NCBI GenBank assembly: GCA_017847835.1
Contig: JAGASH010000003.1
Location: forward strand, 123,084 to 187,083
Source of the DNA: Oscillospiraceae bacterium
GTDB taxonomy: Bacteria; Bacillota; Clostridia; Oscillospirales; Ruminococcaceae
Direction: 5' to 3'
Length of the DNA: 64,000 nt
Shown: positions 24,642 to 34,184 of the stretch, piece by piece
Layout of the letters: every line of letters begins with the position of its first letter
Numbering within the stretch: the first letter of the stretch is position 1
The notes under the pieces: model-generated
Seen by the model: only the letters and a program-made list of their open reading frames with translations
Databases searched by the model: none
What the model was told of the DNA's origin: nothing
Position numbers and translations under genes: made by a program

Positions 24642-25700
24642 ATGCAGGCTAATTGCAGTGATTACCTGATTTTCGACGCGGAAAACGGCGTCTACGTTGA
24701 AAATCCCGAACAGGTTGTACGGGACGACGTTGAAAAGCACCACTGGCTGAACGTTGTCAGAACGGTGGCTAAGGACTGGCGTTTGTATTTAATGCTGGTA
24801 CCGATGATTATCGTATTCCTTTTCTGGCGTTATTTCCCGATGTACGAACTGTTGGGATGCTTTAAGGTTACGGACGAGGTAAAGCCCGTTTCCGACCAGT
24901 TCTATTCCGGCTTCTCGTATTTCAACACTCTGCTGTTCGGCGGCTCAAACGCAGGTCTTTCGGCAGATTTCTGGAGAGCGTTCAGAAATACGTTCCTTCT
25001 GAGCTTCTATGGTTTGTGCTTCGGTTTCCCGATGCCTATCATCATCGCGCTCTTCTTCAACGAAGTTCGCTCAAACGTTGCTCGAAGCATTTATCAGGTA
25101 GTTACATACCTCCCCAAGTTTATGTCAACGGTTGTAATGACCTCGCTGGTTATGATGCTCGTAAAGCAGGGCTCCCAGACTTCCGGAATGGGTATTCTTT
25201 CCCAGTTCCTGGTTGCTATCGGCGCTGTTGATGAGCAAACCGCTTTCGCAGGTCTTATGAATAACCCGTCGTTCTTCCGCGGAATTTATCAGATAAGCGG
25301 TATCTGGGAAACTGCGGGCTATGACAGTATAGTGTTCTTCGCGGCGATTATCGCGATTGCTCCGACAAGATACGAGGCAGCGCAGATAGACGGCGCAGGC
25401 AAGATGGCGCAGATGAGATACGTTGTTTTGCCGAGTATCCTCTCAACTATTGTCATTATGCTTATCACAAAGATAGGCTCACTGCTCAACATCGGCTACG
25501 AAAAGGTTTTGCTGTTGTACAACCCCAACACATATCAGACTGCGGACGTTGTTTCGACGTTCTCGCTGAGAAACGGTGTTGAAGGCACGATGAAGGGCTT
25601 GGCGTCAGCCGCAGAAATGATGAATAACGTTATAGGAATGCTGTTGGTTATCGGTGCGAACACAATCGCGCGCAAGGCGTCCAACACATCTCTCTATTAA
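24642..25700 (+). CDS. ABC transporter permease, LplB type
   Basis: 352 residues. About 45 cytoplasmic residues, then six membrane helices. The EAA loop YEAAQIDGAGKMAQMRYVVL identifies a type I sugar importer permease of the LplB/YtcP-like group that imports plant oligosaccharides in Clostridia and Bacillus. Strong ribosome binding site AGGAGG. Paired with the LplC-type permease next; substrate inferred as oligogalacturonide from the neighbours. Confidence 0.92.
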   Translation: MQANCSDYLIFDAENGVYVENPEQVVRDDVEKHHWLNVVRTVAKDWRLYLMLVPMIIVFLFWRYFPMYELLGCFKVTDEVKPVSDQFYSGFSYFNTLLFGGSNAGLSADFWRAFRNTFLLSFYGLCFGFPMPIIIALFFNEVRSNVARSIYQVVTYLPKFMSTVVMTSLVMMLVKQGSQTSGMGILSQFLVAIGAVDEQTAFAGLMNNPSFFRGIYQISGIWETAGYDSIVFFAAIIAIAPTRYEAAQIDGAGKMAQMRYVVLPSILSTIVIMLITKIGSLLNIGYEKVLLLYNPNTYQTADVVSTFSLRNGVEGTMKGLASAAEMMNNVIGMLLVIGANTIARKASNTSLY

Positions 25701-25712
25701 AGAGGTTTACTT

Positions 25713-26603
25713 ATGAAAAGAAGACTTGAAATTTCCGAGCTTGTATTTAAAGTTATAAGCTACACTTTGCTCACGGTGTTCGCTATCACCTGCCTTTACC
25801 CGTTTATCTACACCATATCCGCGTCGATAAGCGGCCGCGAGGCTGTTGAGTATAACAGACTGGTTCTTCTCCCGAAGGATATCCAGTTTGACGCGTTCTC
25901 CGCGATGTTTAACAACAATATGTTCTGGAACTCCTACACAAACACGCTGTTCCTCACATTCTACGGAACAATCTGGGAGCTGGGTCTTTCGGTTCTCGGC
26001 GCATACGCTCTTTCCAAGAAGCGTCTGCTCTTCCGCAAGGGCTTCAACTTCTTCCTTGTTTTCACAATGTGGTTCAGCGCAGGTATGGTTCCGCAGTATT
26101 TGAACTACATCAACACCAAGAAGGTGTTCAACGCAATCGGTATTATGGACGACAAGTGGCTGGTCGTTATCGCAATGGGTATGGCAGCGATGAACATTAT
26201 CCTGTTGAGAAACTCGTTCGAGAGCGTTCCGAGTGAAATCGAAGAAGCTGCTATTGTCGACGGCGCAACCGAAATGCAGGTCCTCTGGAGAGTTTATCTG
26301 CCGATGTCCAAGTCCATTATCGCGACTGTCGCGCTGTTCTTCGGAATTTCGCGCTGGAACGGTTACTTCTGGGCAAGACAGATGATTCAGAACCAGAACG
26401 AGCACCCGCTGATGGTATTTATCCGACTGAAACTCGAACAATACACAGACGCGGAGTTCACGGCAGGCTGGAGCGAAACGTATGCAACGGATTCGATTAT
26501 CTACGCGCTGATTATCTGCTCTATCGTGCCCATTCTTATCATCTATCCCTTCATTCAGAAGTACTTCGCGAAGGGTGTTAACGCAGGCGGCGTTAAGGGC
26601 TAA
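25713..26603 (+). CDS. ABC transporter permease, LplC type
   Basis: 296 residues, six membrane helices, EAA loop EEAAIVDGATEMQVLWRVYL. Second half of the heterodimeric permease with the preceding gene (13 bases apart). AAAGAGG provides the ribosome binding site. It is followed by the binding protein gene after about 110 bases that contain two small hairpins. Confidence 0.93.
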   Translation: MKRRLEISELVFKVISYTLLTVFAITCLYPFIYTISASISGREAVEYNRLVLLPKDIQFDAFSAMFNNNMFWNSYTNTLFLTFYGTIWELGLSVLGAYALSKKRLLFRKGFNFFLVFTMWFSAGMVPQYLNYINTKKVFNAIGIMDDKWLVVIAMGMAAMNIILLRNSFESVPSEIEEAAIVDGATEMQVLWRVYLPMSKSIIATVALFFGISRWNGYFWARQMIQNQNEHPLMVFIRLKLEQYTDAEFTAGWSETYATDSIIYALIICSIVPILIIYPFIQKYFAKGVNAGGVKG

Positions 26604-26712
26604 TCAAAGTTGTCAATTCGCATTTTGCGGTTGATATAGACGCGGTTTATCCGCTGAAAGAAAAGGGCAAAGACCCTATTAACAATGTTTTATTCCTAGA
26701 AGGAGGAAAAAA

Positions 26713-28908
26713 ATGAAGACATCAAAGATTGCCGCATCAGTTATGGCGGCAGTACTCGCGAGCGCTACTCTTTTGACAGGTTGTAACGCTCCCGGAGGCA
26801 CAAGCAGCACTTCCAGCACTTCCAGCTCCAAGAGCGAATCCACCAGCTCCACCGAGAGCAGCTCTTCTGCTCCCGAGGCTCCCAAGCTCGAATATGCTGC
26901 GGGCACTGTTCTCCGTATGGCAACAGGCTACAACTCCCCTAAGACAGGTATTGCGTTCGACGCAGAAACCGCAGGCTCCGGTATCACTCTTGCTAACGGC
27001 AAGACCTACAACACCGGCGACCTCAAGCCCACTTGGCAGGAACTTGAAAAGCTCCTTAACGTAAAGTTTGAAAATCTTTATCAGGGCAACAACTCCACTA
27101 AGGAGTGGGATTACTGGAAAGAGCGTCTGAACGAGGTTGATATGGTAAGCGGTACCGCAAGCACCCTTACCGAGAACGGTACTGCAGGCAAGCTCGTTAA
27201 CATCGCTGAGTATCTCGACAGCATGCCTAACTTCAAGGCTTACCTCGAGAAGAACCCCATCGTTCGTCTTTCTATCACCGGTTCTACTACCGGCGCATCT
27301 AAGGGCGCTATCTACTTCTCTCCGTACTTCGACGGTGTAAACGATATCGAGCGTATGCCTTTGATGAGAGTTGACTGGGTTCAGAAGCTCCTCGACGGCG
27401 AGGGCGAGTTCACCGCTGCTGCAAGCGCTAACACCAAGACCCCTGTTTACACTCCTTATATGCCTACTTCCGGCAAGGTTGAGGTTGACGTTGTAAAGAA
27501 GGACGGCTCCGGCGTTGAAAAGGTTACCAAGGACTACGACAAGGCTGGCAACATCGTTGCTAAGATGAACGACGCAGGCTCTATGTCCGGTGTTGAAGCT
27601 GTTAATATGCTCCGTAAGTACATCGACGAAGCTTATGGCGGATACTACGGAACCACTCGTTCCGACCTTTTCTGCGGTCAGAACGCTGCTTGGGATGTTG
27701 ATGAGCTCGTTGCTCTTCTCCGCTGCGTAACCGCTAACGCTAAGACCCTCAACGGCACCGATGAAATCAACGGTCTGTTCTCTCGTGAGGACAACAACAC
27801 CCAGCGTCGTGTTGACCTGTTCCGCTTTGCAGGCAGCCTCTTCGGTGTTCGCGGTCTTGAGTCCCGTCAGGATTACCTCTATGTAGGCAACGACAACAAG
27901 CTTCACGACGCTCGTCAGGAAGCTGCTACCTATGACGCAATCCAGAAGATGAACGATATGGCTGCTGAAGGTCTTATCGCTAAGTCTTACATCGATACTG
28001 CTGAAGTAAACTCCGGCAAGCAGCTCGAAACCGACCTCGGCTTCATGAGCTACGACTACAACCAGACTCAGACACTTCTTAACAAGACCAAGCTTAATAA
28101 GGACGGTCAGGAAGGCGAGAAGTACATGGCAGTTATGGTTCCTGTTGCTAAGTGGAACGACGGCACAGGCGACAAGTACATGAGATTTACCGAGTCTTGG
28201 CGTTCTGTTAAGACTGACGGTTGGGCAATCTCCAAGGCTGGTGTAGGCGACGACAAGAACAAGCTCAACGCTGCTCTTTCGCTCATTGACTACGCTTACA
28301 GCCCCGAGGGTCAGATTCTTATGTCCTATGGTCCTAAGGAGTTCATCAAGACCAAGGCTGACGGTTCTTATGAAACCTTCAACTTCAACGGCGAGCAGTG
28401 GCCCGTTATCGCAGACGCTACCGAGGCTGAGCTTTGGGAGAAGGCTGGCGGTAACTACACCAACTATGCTCGTATGTACCTCGGTTCTACCCTCAGCTTC
28501 GTAAAGAGCCAGGCATTTGAATATCAGTGCACTCACGCTGTTGGTAAGGAAGGCGCAGGCTACATCTCCACAGCAATCGGTCTTGGCACTATCAAGCACC
28601 CTGAGCTCGCACTTGCAGACAACGCTTGGTACACTTCTGTTCCTACCGTTCTTCCGAACTCTAAGGTAGAGAACGACCAGATTGCTACCTTCGCAGAGCT
28701 TTCTACTAAGGGCAAGTTCAGCCAGAGCAAGGGCGGCGAGAACCTCTTCTGCGATATCATCGCTAAGGGCTTCTCCGGCGAAGGCACTGCTTCTGCAGCT
28801 GACACCATCAAGACTGTTTCTGAAACCTGGAAGGGCGCTCAGTACCTCCAGCTCAAGCAGCTCGCATGGCAGAGACTTGTTGACTACTACAAGGACATCA
28901 ACGGCTGA
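26713..28908 (+). CDS. large solute-binding lipoprotein of the oligosaccharide ABC transporter
   Basis: 731 residues. Lipoprotein signal with lipobox LLTGC (Cys at residue 24), a Ser/Thr-rich linker of about 35 residues, then a family-1-like extracellular solute-binding fold, larger than usual (about 500-550), as in LplA-type proteins that bind long oligosaccharides. Codon use differs sharply from neighbours: GCT, AAG, CTC, AAC and CGT dominate, as expected for a very highly expressed gene. Strong RBS AGAAGGAGG. Hairpins before and after it may set its mRNA level apart from the permeases. Predicted to bind oligogalacturonides; inferred from context. Confidence 0.92.
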   Translation: MKTSKIAASVMAAVLASATLLTGCNAPGGTSSTSSTSSSKSESTSSTESSSSAPEAPKLEYAAGTVLRMATGYNSPKTGIAFDAETAGSGITLANGKTYNTGDLKPTWQELEKLLNVKFENLYQGNNSTKEWDYWKERLNEVDMVSGTASTLTENGTAGKLVNIAEYLDSMPNFKAYLEKNPIVRLSITGSTTGASKGAIYFSPYFDGVNDIERMPLMRVDWVQKLLDGEGEFTAAASANTKTPVYTPYMPTSGKVEVDVVKKDGSGVEKVTKDYDKAGNIVAKMNDAGSMSGVEAVNMLRKYIDEAYGGYYGTTRSDLFCGQNAAWDVDELVALLRCVTANAKTLNGTDEINGLFSREDNNTQRRVDLFRFAGSLFGVRGLESRQDYLYVGNDNKLHDARQEAATYDAIQKMNDMAAEGLIAKSYIDTAEVNSGKQLETDLGFMSYDYNQTQTLLNKTKLNKDGQEGEKYMAVMVPVAKWNDGTGDKYMRFTESWRSVKTDGWAISKAGVGDDKNKLNAALSLIDYAYSPEGQILMSYGPKEFIKTKADGSYETFNFNGEQWPVIADATEAELWEKAGGNYTNYARMYLGSTLSFVKSQAFEYQCTHAVGKEGAGYISTAIGLGTIKHPELALADNAWYTSVPTVLPNSKVENDQIATFAELSTKGKFSQSKGGENLFCDIIAKGFSGEGTASAADTIKTVSETWKGAQYLQLKQLAWQRLVDYYKDING

Positions 28909-28965
28909 TTTAAGCAGTAAAACGGCAAATTTCACTTAAAGGCAAACCAATCGAAAGCGGCGCGG

Positions 28966-29049
28966 CGCGGTAAACCGCGAGAACGGATACCGCGCGTGAC
29001 GCGAGAATCCACATTATGTTGTTGTGAAGGGGAGAAATCCCTCCCCTTC
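28966..29049 (+). other. two hairpins after the binding-protein gene
   Basis: CGCGG-TAAA-CCGCG (28966-28979) and GAAGGGGAG (29026-29034) with CTCCCCTTC (29041-29049). Neither is followed by a T-run, so they look like mRNA-stabilising or processing structures that let the binding protein be made in excess, not terminators. Confidence 0.5.
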
Positions 29050-29074
29050 CATCAATATAAAAAGGAAGGTCTTT

Positions 29075-29701
29075 ATGTATAAAAAACAAATGAAATTTCA
29101 GAAGATAGTATGCCTCCTGATGCTTGCTGCATCGGCAGTCGTATTTATCTATTCTTTGGGTCTTTTGACCGATTTGTATGACAGTCTTTATCTCACAATG
29201 ATGGACTCTGAGGATTTGTCCTATACTATGGTAGAGGGTTCTCAGATTTACTACGAAATGCAGGGTTATGACCCCGCAACAAACGATTTCACCAATCCTA
29301 ATTTCAACGGTATTCTTACTATGGTTGGAATTGGTCTGATTTTGGTAAGTCTTGTTTTGTTTATTACCTGCACACACTCCCGCAGAAAGTATTACATCGG
29401 TAACTACATTGCTGTCGGATTGTCTGTGGCAAGCAGCATTGGTGCTTCCGTTTGGGGAATGGTAAACATTCTTGCTTACAAGCAGAAGTTCCTTCAGATT
29501 GACTTTGAAGCTCTCAAAGAATTCTCGGAGATGTGGAACACCAAATACAGCGACTCAACCTTCTGGTTTGACGTAGCGTTTTTCGTGTTTGGTCTGCTTC
29601 TTCTTGCGACTGTACTGCTTGTCGTTAATTTGGTTTTGAAAGTAATCGTGATGAAGGAAGAACAGCGTCTTATTGGCAGCAGAAAGGATGTTAGAGCATG
29701 A
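29075..29701 (+). CDS. unknown membrane protein of the transporter cluster (A)
   Basis: 208 residues with four membrane helices (about 10-32, 76-98, 106-128, 172-196); an extracytoplasmic acidic stretch with several Tyr/Asp follows the first helix. No family recognised. ATG 29075 has AAGGAAGG upstream. Overlaps the next gene by four bases. It stands between the binding protein and the ATPase gene of the same transporter, so a role as an accessory subunit of that importer is the simplest reading; this is inference. Confidence 0.8.
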   Translation: MYKKQMKFQKIVCLLMLAASAVVFIYSLGLLTDLYDSLYLTMMDSEDLSYTMVEGSQIYYEMQGYDPATNDFTNPNFNGILTMVGIGLILVSLVLFITCTHSRRKYYIGNYIAVGLSVASSIGASVWGMVNILAYKQKFLQIDFEALKEFSEMWNTKYSDSTFWFDVAFFVFGLLLLATVLLVVNLVLKVIVMKEEQRLIGSRKDVRA

Positions 29702-30243
29702 TAAACGCAAATAATATCGCCCTGATTAAGAAGGACCGTCTGCGTTTCACAAAAAACAAGCTCTCGTCCGGACTTGCTTTGCTTGCAATCGTGTTTAACG
29801 CGCTTTACTTCGTCGATGTTTATAGATCCGATGTCGGAAGTTATTTCTATAACTGGACAATCGGCGCTTCTGTTCTTTACAACCTTATCTTTATGCTGGC
29901 GGCGTTCCTGTCGTCCGAGGGCGTGAAGAACTACAAGCTCGGATATTCCTATGTGTTGATGGCGCTTGGTCTTGGCGAAATCGTCAGAGTTTTCTACATT
30001 CCGCTTCAGGCAAGAAACACCACCGACCCTACCATTACAACCGATGCTTTGACAGAGCTTGTTGCAAAAAATGAAACTGTTCCCACCGTTATGGGTGATT
30101 TTCAGTTCTATTTTTGCGCGGGATGCTTGGTTGCTGCAGGAGCGCTTTGCATAATAGCCGGCGTTGTTGCATTGATTAAAACCACGACTCTTATAAAATA
30201 TCAGGCTGAGCTTGAAAAAAATTCAAGAGGGAGTAAGTCATGA
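29698..30243 (+). CDS. unknown membrane protein of the transporter cluster (B)
   Basis: 181 residues with four membrane helices (about 24-42, 52-73, 80-100, 136-160) and a 30-residue extracytoplasmic loop rich in Thr (about 104-134). ATG overlaps the previous stop (ATGA) and its own end overlaps the ATPase start by four bases, so A, B and the ATPase are translationally coupled. Size and topology resemble gene A, suggesting two related subunits. No family recognised. Confidence 0.8.
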   Translation: MINANNIALIKKDRLRFTKNKLSSGLALLAIVFNALYFVDVYRSDVGSYFYNWTIGASVLYNLIFMLAAFLSSEGVKNYKLGYSYVLMALGLGEIVRVFYIPLQARNTTDPTITTDALTELVAKNETVPTVMGDFQFYFCAGCLVAAGALCIIAGVVALIKTTTLIKYQAELEKNSRGSKS

Positions 30244-31304
30244 GTGATCTTAAATTACAGCATCTCGAAAAAATTTATGACAATAAAGTACAGGCTGTAT
30301 TCGATTTCAACCTGAACGTTAAAAACGGCGAGCTTATCGTTCTTGTCGGTCCTTCGGGCTGCGGCAAATCGACAACTCTGCGTATGGTTGCGGGACTTGA
30401 GGATATCTCGGGCGGCAACCTTATCATCGACGGCAAGGACGTTACAAAAATGCCGCCGAAAGACCGCGATATCGCGATGGTTTTCCAGGATTACGCGCTG
30501 TACAACCATATGACGATTTACGAGAATATGGCGTTCTCGCTTATGCTCCGTAAGGAAAACAAGAACGAAATTCACCAGAAGGTTCTTGCTGCGGCTGAAA
30601 TTCTCGGTCTTACCGACCAGCTCAACAAGAAGCCCGACCAGCTTTCCGGCGGTCAGCGCCAGAGAGTTGCAATGGGACGTGCGATTGTTCGTACACCCAA
30701 GGTCTTCCTGTTTGACGAGCCGCTTTCCAACCTCGACGCAAAGCTCCGCGGTGCAACCCGTCGTGAGATTTTGCTCCTGCACAAGCGTCTGAGAGCGACT
30801 ATGCTCTATGTAACCCACGACCAGACCGAGGCTCTTACCCTCGCAGACAGAATTGTTTGTATGTCAATGGGTCACGTTCAGCAAATCGGTACTCCTCTCG
30901 AGCTTTACGACTCGCCCGCAAATCTTTTCGTGGCGACATTTATCGGTTTGCCCCCGATGAACCTGTTCGATGTAACTGTTCAGGACGGAAAGCTCTACTG
31001 CGACAGCTTCTCTGTTGACCTTTCCGCAGAGGAAAAAGCTCTGCTCGCAAAGTATGACGGCAAGGAAATTGTTTTGGGCATTCGTCCCGAGAATATTGTA
31101 CAGGGCGGTTCTATCACCGTATCGGTGTTCTCAAACGAGAACCTCGGTCAGACAACCCTTGTAAACGGCGCTGTCGGCAAACATAAGATTACCTGCAAGT
31201 TCCGCGAGTGGAGTAATTTTAAGCCGGGAGACTCGGTAAACGTTTCTTTCACAAGAAAGCATTTCTTCGACAAGGAAACAACCGAAGCTATTAGTAGTAA
31301 TTGA
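30240..31304 (+). CDS. UgpC/MsmX-type sugar ABC transporter ATPase, first copy
   Basis: 354 residues. Walker A GPSGCGKSTT near 36, signature LSGGQRQRVAMGRAI near 135, Walker B VFLFDEP near 158, and a C-terminal regulatory OB domain as in MsmX/UgpC, which energise many sugar importers. One gene of the same class stands 12 kb downstream. Here it is coupled to membrane proteins A and B, unlike most loci where the ATPase is unlinked. Confidence 0.93.
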   Translation: MSDLKLQHLEKIYDNKVQAVFDFNLNVKNGELIVLVGPSGCGKSTTLRMVAGLEDISGGNLIIDGKDVTKMPPKDRDIAMVFQDYALYNHMTIYENMAFSLMLRKENKNEIHQKVLAAAEILGLTDQLNKKPDQLSGGQRQRVAMGRAIVRTPKVFLFDEPLSNLDAKLRGATRREILLLHKRLRATMLYVTHDQTEALTLADRIVCMSMGHVQQIGTPLELYDSPANLFVATFIGLPPMNLFDVTVQDGKLYCDSFSVDLSAEEKALLAKYDGKEIVLGIRPENIVQGGSITVSVFSNENLGQTTLVNGAVGKHKITCKFREWSNFKPGDSVNVSFTRKHFFDKETTEAISSN

Positions 31305-31318
31305 TAAGGAGAAGTCAG

Positions 31319-31906
31319 ATGGGACAAAGTCAAGTATCCGCAAAACCCAGGAAGGGGTTCAAGGAATTTATCCGTAAATTCCTCGTATCTATTAAACGTC
31401 AGCCGCAGAATATTGCGATGTTTATTTTGCTGGTGGGATTTGTTTTCTTCTCGCTTAACCTTACGTCGATTTCCGACACGACTGCACTTATCAACACCGC
31501 TAATATGGGACAGTGCGAGTTCTGCATTATGCTGTTCTCAATCCTTGCGTTTGTTGTATTTTTGAGGTCTTTCCCGAAACGCCAGAAGGTAAAGGTTCCT
31601 ATGCTTGCATTGACGTTTCTGTTTCTGGGCATAATAATCTTTATGGACATTGTTTACCTCAGCAGAATAAACGAGGCTTTGACGCGTGAGGAAAACCGTA
31701 TCATAATCAACTATGAGGCAGGCACAAACCTGTTTATCGCAAATGCCTGGAGCACTTTGATTGTTTATCTGATATTCGTTGGAATTGTTGTATTTCTTCT
31801 TGCAACTCTTCCCGTATATTCAAAGCTCCTCAAGAAAATCAACACTTCTATCGATGTCGAGGGCAATATGAATATGACTGCTGTCGATATCTCCGGCGAG
31901 GAATAA
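31319..31906 (+). CDS. unknown membrane protein of the transporter cluster (C)
   Basis: 195 residues with four membrane helices (about 32-52, 65-85, 92-112, 138-162) and basic N-terminus. ATG 31319 follows AAGGAGAAGTC. Its extracytoplasmic loop between the first two helices is Ser/Thr/Asp-rich. Fourth in the tight group A-B-ATPase-C; the topology is alike in all three membrane genes. No family recognised; role as transporter accessory is inferred from position. Confidence 0.8.
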   Translation: MGQSQVSAKPRKGFKEFIRKFLVSIKRQPQNIAMFILLVGFVFFSLNLTSISDTTALINTANMGQCEFCIMLFSILAFVVFLRSFPKRQKVKVPMLALTFLFLGIIIFMDIVYLSRINEALTREENRIIINYEAGTNLFIANAWSTLIVYLIFVGIVVFLLATLPVYSKLLKKINTSIDVEGNMNMTAVDISGEE

Positions 31907-31920
31907 GTTAAAAACTATGA

Positions 31921-31981
31921 AAAGCAGCATCAGCCGCAATGGGTGTTGCTGCTTTCATTGCAAAAAGGGACAAATTGTCCC
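31921..31981 (+). repeat. hairpin and palindrome between membrane genes C and D
   Basis: AAAGCAGCA (31921-31929) pairs with TGCTGCTTT (31947-31955), and GGGACAAATTGTCCC (31967-31981) is a perfect 15-base palindrome. There is no T-run; function unknown, possibly mRNA processing or a protein-binding site. Confidence 0.45.
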
Positions 31982-31998
31982 GGTTAGGGTGTATTTCA

Positions 31999-32628
31999 AT
32001 GGCAAAAAATGAAGAACAGTTCACGGAAGAAGCTCCGCTCAAGGATTACTATGAGCTGAAAACAGACGCGGTTGACCGTCTGATAAACGCGAAAAACGCG
32101 CCTGCCGTTTCCGAAAAGGAAATCAAGCAGTACAAGGGCGGCTGGAAGCGCACAATTCCTACTTGGGTAAAGATAATCTTCGTGAAGTTCTGGTTCGGCG
32201 GGGCTATCTGCTACTTTTTCGTGTGGGGTCTGGGAATGTACCTCCAGAACCTCGACCTTATGGCTGCGCTTGCAATCGGACTTGGTGTGTGCACCGACCT
32301 TATGGTAAACAACCTGCTCAAATTCCTTGAACCCGAGAAGGGCGACTATGACAAGTGGATGATGGTGACGGTGAGGAAATTCTGGTCGGTTTTCCTGAAC
32401 GTGCTGTATGCAGCGGTTTTGCTGTTCTTTATTGTACAGACCTACGAGGTCGTAAACAGACTTATCACAGGCGCAGACGCGTCAAGTGCCGAGTATGTCG
32501 CAGTTCCCGTTGAGCCGCTGCTGTTCGGACTGCTCTATATGGGCTATGATATGCTGTTTATTTTCATCAAAAATATGGTGAAAAAAGCGTTCCGTGACGC
32601 TGAAAACAAAGTTTCAAATCAAAAGTGA
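31999..32628 (+). CDS. unknown membrane protein of the transporter cluster (D)
   Basis: 209 residues: about 55 charged cytoplasmic residues, then four membrane helices (about 57-77, 84-106, 127-148, 174-194) and a Lys-rich tail. Phrases such as IPTWVKIIFVKFWFGGAICYF and YMGYDMLFIFIKN recall a small Clostridia membrane family without known role. ATG 31999 is chosen over 31939 because the earlier start lies inside a hairpin. Ends 12 bases before the GH28 gene, so it belongs to the same unit. Confidence 0.78.
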   Translation: MAKNEEQFTEEAPLKDYYELKTDAVDRLINAKNAPAVSEKEIKQYKGGWKRTIPTWVKIIFVKFWFGGAICYFFVWGLGMYLQNLDLMAALAIGLGVCTDLMVNNLLKFLEPEKGDYDKWMMVTVRKFWSVFLNVLYAAVLLFFIVQTYEVVNRLITGADASSAEYVAVPVEPLLFGLLYMGYDMLFIFIKNMVKKAFRDAENKVSNQK

Positions 32629-32640
32629 CGAGGGGTATAA

Positions 32641-34182
32641 ATGATAAACGTATTATATGTCGGTTCGGTTTCAGCTTGCTTTGAGCTGGAGAATAACCTT
32701 CCTTATTATTGTGAAAACGAATACACCGTGACGCTGGACGGCACAGAGGTCCTGGCGACGAATACAAACGTCTTTTCGCTGTTTTCGCTTCATCCCGGCA
32801 GGGAGTACACGCTTTGCGTTACGGGAAACGAGCCGATAAAGTTTACCACAAAAACCGAAACCTGCGCAGTAAGCGTTAAGGATTTCGGAGCGGTGGGTGA
32901 TGGACGTCACGACGATACCGCGGCTATTCAGACCGCTGTGAATTGTCTTCCCGCGGGAGGACGGCTGTTCTTTCCCGAGGGAACCTATTTCTCCGGTTCT
33001 ATCACTTTGAAAAGCCATATAATTCTCAATTTCTCGGAGAATGCAACCTTGCTTGGAAGCGGCGACCCCGAAAAATACCCTGTAATACCCGGAGCAGTGC
33101 AGGATATTGTTACCGGAGAGGCTGTTCAGACGGGAACTTGGGAAGGTAATTCCGTTCCTATGCACAGCGCGCTTCTTTGCACAGAATATGCGGAGGATAT
33201 CACGATTATAGGTCCCGGCACCGTTGACGGCGACGCTCAGCACAGCCGCTGGTGGGTGAACGTGAAGGATAGAGAAATCGCAAGACCGCGCTTAATCTTC
33301 TTCAACCGCTGCAAGAACGTCACAATCCACGGAATTACCGCGCAGAATGCCGCTTCGTGGCAGCTTCACCCGTATTACTCGGAGAACATAGATTTCTTCG
33401 ATGTTTCGGTGAACGCGCCCAAGGACAGCCCCAACACGGACGGTCTTGACCCCGAGGCTTGCGATAACGTGAACATCATCGGCTGCAAATTCAGCGTAGG
33501 TGATGACTGTATCGCGATAAAGTCGGGCAAGATTGACCTTGCAAAGCTTTACGAGAAGCCCGCCGACCACCACACAATCCGCAACTGCCTTATGCAGTTC
33601 GGACACGGCGCGCTGACTCTGGGAAGCGAGATTGCGGGCGGTGTGAAGAACCTTACCGTAAACCGCTGCGTATTCAACAAAACCGACAGAGGCTTGCGTA
33701 TCAAGACCCGCCGCGGCAGAGGCAAGCTCTGCGTAATCGACGGTGTGCTTTTCGAGAACATCAAGATGAACGGCGTTTTAAGCCCTATTACAATGAATAT
33801 GTGGTACAACTGCTGCGACCCCGACCGTTTCTCCGAATACAACACCACTCGCGAGAAGCTGCCCGTGGATTACAGAACTCCGTTCCTCGGCAAGTTCACT
33901 TTCAGGAATATGGTGTGCGAGAATTGCGAGGTTTGTGCTTGCTACTGCGACGGTCTTCCCGAAATGCCGATTGACGACATCACCGTGGAGAACATTAAGT
34001 TTACCTACTCAGAACAGGCAGAGCCTAACTTCCCCACAATGAAGAACAATAACACAAAGTTGTGCAGGGCGGGTATGTATTTCGACAATGTAAACAAGCT
34101 CACCGTGAAGAACGTTGAGATAATCGGAAACGACGGAGAAGCGCTTATCGCAAATAATGTCGGTTCTTTAATCAAGGAGTAA
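32641..34182 (+). CDS. glycoside hydrolase family 28 (polygalacturonase-like), cytoplasmic
   Basis: 513 residues. Right-handed beta-helix hydrolase that cleaves alpha-1,4-galacturonan. Family 28 motifs: NTDG near 265, DD near 287-288, GHG near 321 and RIK near 352, which carry the catalytic Asp residues. A short beta domain (about 1-75) precedes VKDFGAVGDGRHDDTAAIQ. No signal peptide, so probably an exo-acting enzyme shortening imported oligogalacturonides. AGAGGGG-type RBS (GACGAGGGGTATAA). An exo-polygalacturonosidase role is likely; other GH28 activities (rhamnogalacturonan, xylogalacturonan) cannot be excluded. Confidence 0.92.
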   Translation: MINVLYVGSVSACFELENNLPYYCENEYTVTLDGTEVLATNTNVFSLFSLHPGREYTLCVTGNEPIKFTTKTETCAVSVKDFGAVGDGRHDDTAAIQTAVNCLPAGGRLFFPEGTYFSGSITLKSHIILNFSENATLLGSGDPEKYPVIPGAVQDIVTGEAVQTGTWEGNSVPMHSALLCTEYAEDITIIGPGTVDGDAQHSRWWVNVKDREIARPRLIFFNRCKNVTIHGITAQNAASWQLHPYYSENIDFFDVSVNAPKDSPNTDGLDPEACDNVNIIGCKFSVGDDCIAIKSGKIDLAKLYEKPADHHTIRNCLMQFGHGALTLGSEIAGGVKNLTVNRCVFNKTDRGLRIKTRRGRGKLCVIDGVLFENIKMNGVLSPITMNMWYNCCDPDRFSEYNTTREKLPVDYRTPFLGKFTFRNMVCENCEVCACYCDGLPEMPIDDITVENIKFTYSEQAEPNFPTMKNNNTKLCRAGMYFDNVNKLTVKNVEIIGNDGEALIANNVGSLIKE

Positions 34183-34184
34183 GA

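Noticed and set aside
26737..28935. 732-codon open frame on the - strand opposite the binding-protein gene
   Set aside because: It mirrors the + strand gene; the strong codon bias of that gene leaves few stops on the other strand. The + frame has a signal peptide, lipobox and RBS; the - frame has none.
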